In this document: in pieces, positions 1 to 6,601 of the stretch | How positions within the stretch are numbered: position 1 is the first letter of the stretch | How the letters are laid out: every line of letters begins with the position of its first letter | NCBI GenBank assembly: GCA_030833825.1 | Contig: JAURGL010000064.1 | Coordinates: 1-9,252 of the forward strand | DNA length: 9,252 nucleotides | Direction: 5' to 3' | Source of the DNA: Vulcanococcus sp. SFB_649D_100_25 | Lineage (GTDB): Bacteria > Cyanobacteriota > Cyanobacteriia > PCC-6307 > Cyanobiaceae | The notes under the pieces: model-generated | The model's database searches: none | Seen by the model: the letters and a program-made list of their open reading frames with translations, nothing else | Told to the model about the DNA's origin: nothing | Program-made: the position numbers and the translations under genes

Positions 1-135
1 AACGCGAGTGGACCGATGGGGCGGAAAGTCCTGGTGATCCAGGACCAACGTGAACCAATGCGGCTGGGCTAGCGACAACGAATCAGCGGGGGCTGGGACT
101 TGCTTCGAGGACCGAGCGACAAGCGCGCAGACCAT
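1..135 (-). CDS. Possible N-terminal part of a leftward membrane-associated protein (partial, doubtful)
   Basis: On the minus strand a frame is open from 156 to the left edge, 52 codons, with GC at about three quarters of third positions. The first ATG is at 135-133. The residues just before and after it (GILLYMVCALVAR) are hydrophobic and followed by a basic stretch, like a signal anchor or membrane segment. An in-frame TGA at 159-157 cuts the hydrophobic stretch from a further upstream part (VWLF). Either the gene starts close after that stop, or it is a broken gene, or the frame is chance. I do not recognise the product. If real, it is divergent from ndhN and continues outside the window. 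Confidence is low because no family match or ribosome binding site supports it. Confidence 0.22.
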   Translation of the reverse strand, partial: MVCALVARSSKQVPAPADSLSLAQPHWFTLVLDHQDFPPHRSTRV

Positions 136-240
136 GTAGAGCAGTATCCCGGCGACTCAGAAGAGCCACACGGGCCCGGGAAGGCCGCCACCACTGGCGA
201 CCTTGTGCATTGCCCTGGAGGCCCGGCTAGCGGACGGGCA

Positions 241-252
241 CAGTTGCAACTG
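241..252. promoter_or_regulatory. Perfect 12-bp palindrome (possible operator)
   Basis: CAGTTGCAACTG reads the same on both strands. It lies 82 bases before the ndhN start and overlaps the candidate -35 element. It sits between the arms of a looser inverted repeat (202-209 with 251-258, 211-215 with 236-240), so it may be a dimeric regulator site or part of a leader fold. No known regulator is assigned. Confidence 0.3.
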
Positions 253-271
253 CACAAGCGAACACCATACC
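244..271 (+). promoter_or_regulatory. Weak candidate sigma70-type promoter for the ndhN operon
   Basis: TTGCAA at 244-249 (4 of 6 matches to the -35 consensus) is followed after 16 bases by CATACC at 266-271 (3 of 6 matches to the -10 consensus). It would start transcription near 278, about 57 bases before the ndhN ATG. The -35 element lies inside the 12-bp palindrome at 241-252. The match is weak and rests only on inspection. Confidence 0.22.
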
Positions 272-334
272 CCAGCACCTTCCACCCCCTTCCTGCGATC
301 AGCTGCCAGACTTCCCGGAGCGCTGATCCGCCCC

Positions 335-802
335 ATGCCCCTGCTGCTCACCGGCCGCGGTTTCCGCCAGGAGCTGGAGCGGGCCGGAGCCTTGGCTCTT
401 TACGCACCATTAGAAGGTGGCGCCGAGACCCGCCTGCTGCGGCGCCTGCGGGCAGCGGGGTACCGCGCCCAACTCACCTCCGCGCGGGGACTGGGCGACC
501 CAGAAGCGTTCCTGCTGCAGTCCCATGGGGTGCGTCCACCCCATTTGGGCCACCAGAGCGTCGGCCGCGGTGCTGCCGTTGGAGAGGTCCAGATGGCTGC
601 CCCACAACTGGGGCATCTGTTCGAGGGGACAGCGCCTGTTCTGCTTTGGCTGCTGGAGGGACAGGTGCTCTCCAAGGCCGAACTGGCCGCCCTGCAAAAC
701 CTCACCCAGCGGGAACCCCGGCTCAAGATCGTCGTGGAAATGGGCGGTGCCCGTGCCCTGCGTTGGCAGCCCCTGAGCACCCTCCTCTCCCAGGCGGCTT
801 GA
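335..802 (+). CDS. ndhN: NAD(P)H-quinone oxidoreductase subunit N (NdhN)
   Basis: A 155-residue protein recognised as NdhN, a cytoplasmic-side peripheral subunit of the cyanobacterial NDH-1 complex. NDH-1 passes electrons from ferredoxin to plastoquinone in respiration and cyclic electron flow. The assignment rests on family-typical stretches: the N-terminus MPLLLTGRGFR, the block ETRLLRRLRAAGYR at about 33-46, HLGHQSVGRGAAVGEVQ in the middle, LLWLLEGQVLS, and near the end LKIVVEMGGARALRWQPL. Length agrees with the usual 150-160 residues. The ATG at 335 was chosen because this family normally begins MPLLLTGRGF; the frame stays open upstream to 203, but that part has no family resemblance. A GGAG at 317-320 is rather distant for a ribosome binding site. 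The gene is first in a tight operon: its TGA (800-802) overlaps the TTG start of ldpA. Confidence 0.93.
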   Translation: MPLLLTGRGFRQELERAGALALYAPLEGGAETRLLRRLRAAGYRAQLTSARGLGDPEAFLLQSHGVRPPHLGHQSVGRGAAVGEVQMAAPQLGHLFEGTAPVLLWLLEGQVLSKAELAALQNLTQREPRLKIVVEMGGARALRWQPLSTLLSQAA

Positions 803-1820
803 CCCCAGAAGCGGCCCTCAGGCAAGGCCGCTGGGTCAAGTTGATCTGCGGGGCCGGCAACCAGGATCTGGCCGCCATTGAGGATCTCTGCGCCCTCTAC
901 GCCGCAGCAGGGGTGCACTGCATCGACATCGCCGCCGATCGTGCCGTCGCGGCTGCAGCACGCCGAGGCATGGCCTGGGCTGAAGCCCGCGGAGCAGGGC
1001 GCCCATGGCTGATGCTGAGCCTCAACGACGGGGACGATCCCCACTTCCGCAAGGCCCACTTCGATCCAGGGCGTTGCCCCAGCGACTGCCCCCGGCCCTG
1101 TCAGCGGGTCTGCCCGGCCGAGGCGATTACCAGCGGCGCTGGTGTCCTGGCCGAACGCTGCTACGGCTGTGGGCGCTGCCTGCCCGCCTGCCCGCTCGGC
1201 CTGATCGAGGAGCAGCAGCAGCTCCTCAGCCCGGAAGAAGTCCCGGCCCTCCTGCGGGACGTTCAGCCCGATGCGATCGAACTGCACACCCAAGCGGGCC
1301 GGCAAACGGCCTTCGCGGCCCGGCTCACCCAGGTGCAAGCCAGTGGCATTTCCCTCAAGCGGCTGGCGGTGAGCTGCGGAGTGGAGCGGGGATCCGGCGC
1401 TCAAGCCACCAGTGGAGCGGCACTCACCGCGCGGGAGCTGGCCCAGGAGCTCTGGCAGCGGTTCCTGGAGGTGCGCCGGGCTGGATTCCGGCCGCTCTGG
1501 CAACTCGATGGCCGACCGATGAGCGGCGATGTGGGCGCGGGGACCGCCCGGGCCGCCGTGAAACTGCTCCAGGAGGTGCGGGCCTGGGCGCCCCCGGGCC
1601 CCCTGCAGTTGGCCGGAGGGACCAATGCCCACACCCTGGCCCTGCTGGAACCCGGCAGCGGTGCCGCCGGGGTGGCCTTCGGGGGAATGGCCCGCAGCCT
1701 GCTGCAGCCACTGCTGCTTCAAGCCGAGGCCTCAGGCGTCCCGCTGCGCAACAGTCCGGCACTGCGTGAGCAGGCGCAGGAACGGATTCAGGGGTTAATT
1801 GGTCCCTGGCTGTCCCGTTG

Positions 1821-1821
<1 letters not shown>
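799..1821 (+). CDS. ldpA: LdpA, iron-sulfur protein of circadian clock input
   Basis: A 340-residue protein matching LdpA (light-dependent period). In S. elongatus this protein carries redox-active Fe-S clusters, co-purifies with clock proteins and adjusts clock period to light/redox state. Two cysteine sets are visible: Cx3Cx3Cx3C at residues 93, 97, 101 and 105, and CxxCxxCx3CP at residues 121, 124, 127 and 131. Together they are a ferredoxin-like pattern for two [4Fe-4S] clusters. The N-terminal block WVKLICGAGNQD is family-typical. The start was placed at TTG 799, in a TTGA overlap with the ndhN stop, because it gives about the expected length (S. elongatus LdpA is near 350 residues) and there is no ATG before the conserved WVKLICG block. 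The frame is open further upstream to 100, but that part is the shadow of ndhN. The stop (1819-1821) shares one base with the next gene's ATG, so all three genes are probably co-transcribed and translationally coupled. Confidence 0.9.
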
Positions 1822-3569
<1,748 letters not shown>

Positions 3570-3584
3570 GCGGCCCTGCCGAGA

Positions 3585-3616
3585 TTGACGAAGGTGGACT
3601 CGCTGTGGGTAACTAT
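3585..3616 (+). promoter_or_regulatory. Weak candidate promoter for tRNA-Gln
   Basis: TTGACG at 3585-3590 is a good -35 match (5 of 6). The best -10-like sequence is within TAACTAT at 3610-3616, which is a poor match at a long spacing of 19-20 bases. It would place the start near 3622, about 40 bases before the mature tRNA. The tRNA could equally be co-transcribed from the upstream operon, as no terminator is visible after 3569. Confidence 0.22.
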
Positions 3617-3662
3617 CTGGGTGCTGACAACGACACCTCCGGGAGTCGGATCCGCAGCGCGT

Positions 3663-3734
3663 TGGGCCGTCGCCAAGTGGTAAGGCAGCGGGTTTTGGTC
3701 CCGCCATTCCTAGGTTCGAATCCTAGCGGCCCAG
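3663..3734 (+). tRNA. trnQ: tRNA-Gln (anticodon UUG)
   Basis: A full cloverleaf can be drawn. The acceptor stem TGGGCCG (3663-3669) pairs with CGGCCCA (3727-3733), and G3734 is the discriminator base. The D-arm contains AAGTGGTAAGGC. The anticodon stem GCGGG (3688-3692) pairs with CCCGC (3700-3704) around the loop TTTTGGT, giving the anticodon TTG at 3695-3697. The T-arm has CTAGGTTCGAATCCTAG. CCA is not encoded. Length is 72 bases, as usual for bacterial glutamine tRNA. A run of five T directly after the gene (3735-3739) may help end transcription. In cyanobacteria Gln-tRNA is made by charging this tRNA with Glu and then amidating it (known for the group, not visible here). Confidence 0.97.
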
Positions 3735-3774
3735 TTTTTCAACTCCCCAGCCAGCGCAAGGGGTTTCAGCGCCA

Positions 3775-4524
3775 ATGATCGCTGCCCCCCTGCTGGTTTT
3801 CGACTTCGATGGCGTGCTCGTGGACGGCATGCGCGAGTACTGGTGGAGCGCCCGGCGGGCAGCCCTGTGGCTACGCCCGGAGCGCGAGCTCCCGGAGCAG
3901 GCCCCTGATGGCTTCGCCCTGCTCCGCCCCCTGATTCACAAAGGCTGGGAGATGGTGCTTGCCGCCCTCGAACTGTCCCGCGGCGATCTCGATCTCAACG
4001 CCTACCTCCACAACTACAACCGGCAAACCGAAGCTGCTCTCCAGCACTGGGAGCTGACCCCTGAGCGTTTGCAGAGCGCCCTGGAGACCCTGCGAACCGA
4101 AGCGATCCAGAACAATCCAGACGCCTGGAGGGCCCTCCATCAGCCCTATCCAGGTGTGCCGCAACGCCTGCAACGCCTAGAGGCCGAAGGAAGCGACTGG
4201 CTCGTGCTCACCACCAAGGGGGGAGCCTTTGCCCGGGAACTGCTGTCGGGTTATGGGCTCAAGCCCAAGGCGGTGTACGGACATGAACAGGGCAGCAAGC
4301 CCGAGGTTCTGCTGCGCCTGAGCGCGGGCCCATCGCCCCTCTGGTTCGTGGAAGACCGGCGCCCGACCCTGGAGACCGTGCGCACCACCCCAGGCCTAGA
4401 GGCCGTCCGCTGCTTCCTGGTGTCCTGGGGCTACCTGGGTACGAAGGACCTGGAGGACCTACCCAAGGGCATTCAACTGCTGGAGCCGGAACGGTTTGAG
4501 CAGCCCTTGGCGGGCTGGCCATAA
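3775..4524 (+). CDS. HAD-superfamily hydrolase (phosphatase-like)
   Basis: A 249-residue soluble protein with all four haloacid dehalogenase motifs. Motif I is DFDGVLVD, with nucleophile D10 and acid/base D12. Motif II is the Thr in LTTKGG (T146/T147), motif III is K175 in GSKPEVL, and motif IV is the acidic pair E193-D194 in FVEDRRPTLE. A mainly helical insert between motifs I and II (about residues 25-125) is a C1-type cap, as in phosphoglycolate phosphatase and beta-phosphoglucomutase relatives. It is probably a Mg2+-dependent phosphatase of a small phosphorylated metabolite; the substrate cannot be read from sequence. The ATG at 3775 is the first in frame and sits 15 codons upstream of the end of motif I, as expected. 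No strong ribosome binding site is visible. It lies between the tRNA and recA and may share a transcript with neither. Confidence 0.85.
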   Translation: MIAAPLLVFDFDGVLVDGMREYWWSARRAALWLRPERELPEQAPDGFALLRPLIHKGWEMVLAALELSRGDLDLNAYLHNYNRQTEAALQHWELTPERLQSALETLRTEAIQNNPDAWRALHQPYPGVPQRLQRLEAEGSDWLVLTTKGGAFARELLSGYGLKPKAVYGHEQGSKPEVLLRLSAGPSPLWFVEDRRPTLETVRTTPGLEAVRCFLVSWGYLGTKDLEDLPKGIQLLEPERFEQPLAGWP

Positions 4525-4532
4525 ACCGCTAG

Positions 4533-4546
4533 CGTACGCCTGTACT
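4533..4546. promoter_or_regulatory. Candidate LexA (SOS) box upstream of recA
   Basis: CGTACGCCTGTACT fits the cyanobacterial LexA-box consensus RGTACNNNDGTWCB in every fixed position except the first (C instead of R). Its core is the inverted repeat GTAC-N4-GTAC. It lies 9 bases after the HAD gene stop and about 140 bases before the likely recA start, 31 bases upstream of the candidate recA -35 element. The match and the gene behind it support it. However, the position upstream of the best promoter, rather than on it, leaves open whether it represses. Confidence 0.5.
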
Positions 4547-4576
4547 ACATGCCCGGTGATCGCCTCGGCGGAACAC

Positions 4577-4605
4577 TTGGCTCCTGAGGTGGCACTTCTT
4601 ACAAG
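4577..4605 (+). promoter_or_regulatory. Candidate sigma70-type promoter of recA
   Basis: TTGGCT (4577-4582) and TACAAG (4600-4605) each match the consensus in 4 of 6 positions and are separated by the ideal 17 bases. Transcription would begin near 4612. That leaves only about 8 bases before the ATG at 4620 but a 77-base leader before the ATG at 4689, which supports the downstream recA start. Confidence 0.35.
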
Positions 4606-4688
4606 AGAGGTCGCCCAGGATGGCCGAACCCTTCGGCCCACCCGCACCGCGGCCCGCACCACCACCCATTCGCAGACTCCCCGTAGAT

Positions 4689-5795
4689 ATGCCTGCCGAC
4701 GACAAAACCAACAGCACCAGCCCCGAACGCGACAAGGCCCTGGGCCTGGTGTTGAACCAGATCGAGCGCAACTTTGGCAAGGGCTCGATCATGCGCCTGG
4801 GGGACGCCTCGCGTATGCGGATCGAAACCACCCCCACGGGCGCCCTCACCCTGGACCTGGCCCTCGGGGGTGGCTACCCCAAGGGACGCGTCGTCGAGGT
4901 CTACGGCCCTGAAAGCTCGGGCAAAACCACCCTGACCCTGCACGCCATCGCTGAAGTGCAGCGCCGCGGCGGCGTAGCCGCCTTTGTGGACGCGGAACAC
5001 GCTCTCGATCCCGTTTACGCCGCAGCCCTCGGGGTCGACATCGAAAACCTGCTGGTCTCGCAACCCGACACCGGCGAAATGGCCCTGGAGATCGTCGACC
5101 AGCTGGTACGATCCGCCGCCGTTGACATCGTGGTGGTCGACTCCGTGGCCGCCCTCACGCCCCGCTCAGAGATCGAAGGCGAAATGGGCGATCTGGCCGT
5201 GGGGAGCCAGGCCCGCCTGATGAGCCAGGCCATGCGCAAGATCACCGGCAACATCGGCAAATCCGGCTGCACGGTGATCTTCCTGAACCAGTTGCGCCAG
5301 AAAATCGGGGTGACCTACGGCAACCCTGAGACCACCACCGGCGGTAATGCCCTGAAGTTCTACGCCTCCGTGCGCCTGGACATTCGTCGCATCCAAACCC
5401 TCAAACGGGGCACCGAGGAATACGGCATCCGCGCCAAGGTGAAAGTGGCCAAGAACAAAGTGGCTCCGCCATTCCGCATTGCGGAGTTCGACATCCTGTT
5501 TGGCCGCGGCATCAGCACCGTGGGCTGCCTCCTCGACCTGGCCGAAGAGCACAGCGTGGTGGTCCGCAAAGGCGCCTGGTACAGCTACGAAGGCGACAAC
5601 ATCGGTCAGGGCCGAGACAACACCATCAGCTGGCTAGAGCAAAACCCTGAGCAGAAGGATGCGATTGAAGTGAAGGTGCGCCAGAAGCTGAGCGAAAACA
5701 GTGACTCGCTCAAACCGGTGGCCGCTGCCGCTGCAAAATTGGCGGCCGCAGGTGCCAGCGCCGCTCAGGAGCAGCCCGTGGCAGCCGCCAGCTGA
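4689..5795 (+). CDS. recA: Recombinase RecA
   Basis: A 368-residue RecA: ATP-dependent strand exchange in homologous recombination, and co-protease for LexA cleavage where an SOS response exists. Visible hallmarks are the N-terminal GKGSIMRLGD, Walker A GPESSGKTT at 73-81 (K79), the catalytic-Glu region FVDAEHALDP, Walker B with D151 in VVVDSVAAL, the L1/L2 DNA-binding loop regions (IEGEMGD, and GNPETTTGGNALKFYAS), and the C-terminal GAWYSYEGDNIGQGR. The last 30 or so residues are Ala-rich instead of strongly acidic. The start chosen is ATG 4689 (MPADDK), because relatives begin MPAD and the added upstream part is a Pro-rich stretch unlike RecA. ATG 4620 is in frame, has a purine-rich AGAGAGG 9 bases before it, and would add 23 residues. 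The gene is preceded by a candidate LexA box and promoter and followed by a strong hairpin, so it is likely monocistronic. Confidence 0.97.
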   Translation: MPADDKTNSTSPERDKALGLVLNQIERNFGKGSIMRLGDASRMRIETTPTGALTLDLALGGGYPKGRVVEVYGPESSGKTTLTLHAIAEVQRRGGVAAFVDAEHALDPVYAAALGVDIENLLVSQPDTGEMALEIVDQLVRSAAVDIVVVDSVAALTPRSEIEGEMGDLAVGSQARLMSQAMRKITGNIGKSGCTVIFLNQLRQKIGVTYGNPETTTGGNALKFYASVRLDIRRIQTLKRGTEEYGIRAKVKVAKNKVAPPFRIAEFDILFGRGISTVGCLLDLAEEHSVVVRKGAWYSYEGDNIGQGRDNTISWLEQNPEQKDAIEVKVRQKLSENSDSLKPVAAAAAKLAAAGASAAQEQPVAAAS

Positions 5796-5826
5796 GACGC
5801 GGGAACGCCCTAACCGCAAAGCAAAG

Positions 5827-5848
5827 CCCCCGGCCGATGGGCCGGGGG
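5827..5848. terminator. Hairpin terminator between convergent recA and DUF1815 genes
   Basis: A perfect 9-bp GC stem, CCCCCGGCC (5827-5835) with GGCCGGGGG (5840-5848), closes a four-base loop (GATG). It lies 31 bases after the recA stop and 8 bases after the end of the leftward DUF1815 gene. The flanks are A-rich on the left and A-rich on the right; read leftward this gives TTTGCTTT after the stem, a modest U-tract. It probably works in both directions, better for the leftward transcript. Confidence 0.75.
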
Positions 5849-5856
5849 AAAGACGG

Positions 5857-6204
5857 TCAGACAGCGCTGGAAAGAGCAGCTGACTCGACGGTGGCGGCGG
5901 AGGCGCGCAGGCCTGCGGCGACGCGCTCCAGTTCCTGGATGGCCTCGGCTCCTTCCAGCTTCACCAGCTCATGGCCATTGCGGGATTCAACCCAGCTGAT
6001 GCCGAAATCGGAGACCAGGAAACGCACCATGTGCTGATCCCCCAGGCTGGCGACGAACGAGGCGCCATGACCATCACGGTGATCTCCGCAGACATAACAA
6101 GTCGCAGGAATTCCCTGCCGCTGAAGCCCCTCAGCCAAAGCCCGAAGGCTCATCACCAGATCTTCAACAACGGAGCGGTACTGCTCAGCCAGACGCGCAA
6201 ACAC
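5857..6204 (-). CDS. DUF1815 family protein
   Basis: A 115-residue protein matching DUF1815, a small family known mainly from cyanobacteria and without an established function. Family-like stretches are the N-terminal MFARLAEQYRSVVEDLVMSL, the middle MVRFLVSDFGISW and the block LVKLEGAEAIQELE. No signal peptide or membrane segment is seen, so it is probably cytoplasmic. Residues 36-46 contain a C-x2-C-x2-H-x3-H pattern (C36, C39, H42, H46) that could bind a metal; whether the histidines are conserved in the family is unknown to me. The start is a GTG at 6204-6202; AGGCGG lies only 2 bases upstream, a short spacing, and no ATG is available nearby. The gene points toward recA and is separated from it by a hairpin terminator. 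Confidence 0.85.
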   Translation of the reverse strand: MFARLAEQYRSVVEDLVMSLRALAEGLQRQGIPATCYVCGDHRDGHGASFVASLGDQHMVRFLVSDFGISWVESRNGHELVKLEGAEAIQELERVAAGLRASAATVESAALSSAV

Positions 6205-6307
6205 GACCGCCTAAACCAATGATCTTTCGATCCTAATCTTTTCTTCAGATTTTGCGTGGATCCGGCGGCGGGGAGCTCAGGAATGTGGGCAAATCCCGAC
6301 CGCGGGC
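6205..6307 (-). promoter_or_regulatory. AT-richer leader region of the DUF1815 gene with small hairpins
   Basis: This spacer between two leftward genes is AT-richer over 6213-6255 than anything else nearby. Read leftward it holds AATCT-N7-AGATT (arms 6247-6251 and 6235-6239), followed by GATC-GAAA-GATC (6232-6221), a 4-bp stem with a GNRA-type loop. The start codon follows 17 bases later. I could not place a convincing -35/-10 pair. It may be a leader fold or the DUF1815 promoter region. Confidence 0.25.
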
Positions 6308-6556
6308 TCAACCATCCGCGAGGGTCCACCAGCCAAATGCCGGGCCCAGAAAGCGCACCGTGACCCAGAACAAGACAAGGGCCCCGATGCCAATCCAAGC
6401 GCCGCGGGTCGTGATCTGGACGAACTGCTCCCCCTGGCGCTGGGTCAGGGGCAACCAGGGGGCAATGCGGGGTGATGTGTCCTTGGGCTGGCTGGAGGAA
6501 GCCTTGCGCTCCCGCGGGGCCAGGCCCTGGTCCGCCCGTCGCTTGGCCTCACCCAT
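6308..6556 (-). CDS. DUF2839 family small membrane protein
   Basis: An 82-residue protein matching DUF2839, a cyanobacterial family of unknown function. It begins MGEAKRRAD, a very basic, family-typical start. A polar stretch leads to PRIAPWLPLTQRQGEQFVQ at about 29-47. One predicted membrane segment follows, roughly residues 55-72 (WIGIGALVLFWVTVRFLG), and the protein ends WWTLADG. Basic residues before the membrane segment suggest the N-terminus stays in the cytoplasm. The ATG at 6556 matches the family start. It lies 45 bases behind the end of the DinG-like gene on the same strand, so the two are probably co-transcribed. The ribosome binding site is weak. Confidence 0.85.
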   Translation of the reverse strand: MGEAKRRADQGLAPRERKASSSQPKDTSPRIAPWLPLTQRQGEQFVQITTRGAWIGIGALVLFWVTVRFLGPAFGWWTLADG

Positions 6557-6601
6557 CGCTCTGCTCTGCTGCGCCGCGGCCAGGTTAGGGGCGGATGTGG
6601 G

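Larger units (their letters stand above)
1..334. other. Upstream region without a confident gene
   Basis: No reading frame here looks like a known protein. All longer frames on either strand are low-complexity Gly/Pro/Ser/Arg-rich translations typical of shadow frames in GC-rich DNA. Two short frames touch the left edge: a leftward one open from 156 to 1 (listed separately), and a rightward one ending in TAG at 70-72. The right half carries inverted repeats: CTTGTGCA at 202-209 against TGCACAAG at 251-258, TGCCC at 211-215 against GGGCA at 236-240, and a perfect 12-bp palindrome at 241-252. I searched by eye for tRNA, RNase P RNA, tmRNA and SRP RNA signatures and saw none. The most likely role is the control region of the ndhN operon plus the end of an unidentified neighbour. 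Confidence 0.5.

Noticed and set aside
1..72. C-terminal end of a rightward gene stopping at TAG 70-72
   Set aside because: Only 23 codons are visible, with unremarkable composition, and the opposite-strand frame looks slightly more gene-like. There is not enough to annotate.
1..334. Structural RNA (RNase P RNA, tmRNA, SRP RNA or 6S RNA) in the left region
   Set aside because: None of the conserved core sequences of these RNAs could be found by eye.
100..798. Long in-frame extension of ldpA upstream to position 100
   Set aside because: It overlaps the well-supported ndhN gene in another frame, and its Pro/Arg/Gly-rich translation has no family resemblance. The real LdpA similarity begins just after 799.
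400..1722. 440-codon open frame on the minus strand opposite ndhN and ldpA
   Set aside because: It is a shadow frame of GC-rich coding DNA. The translation is rich in Gly, Ala, Gln and Pro with no recognisable domain, and both genes on the other strand are certain.
3740..3770. Possible terminator hairpin after the tRNA (CTCCCC with GGGG)
   Set aside because: There are only four clean pairs with an 11-base loop and no proper T-run, so it is too weak to call. The T-run right after the tRNA is the better candidate.
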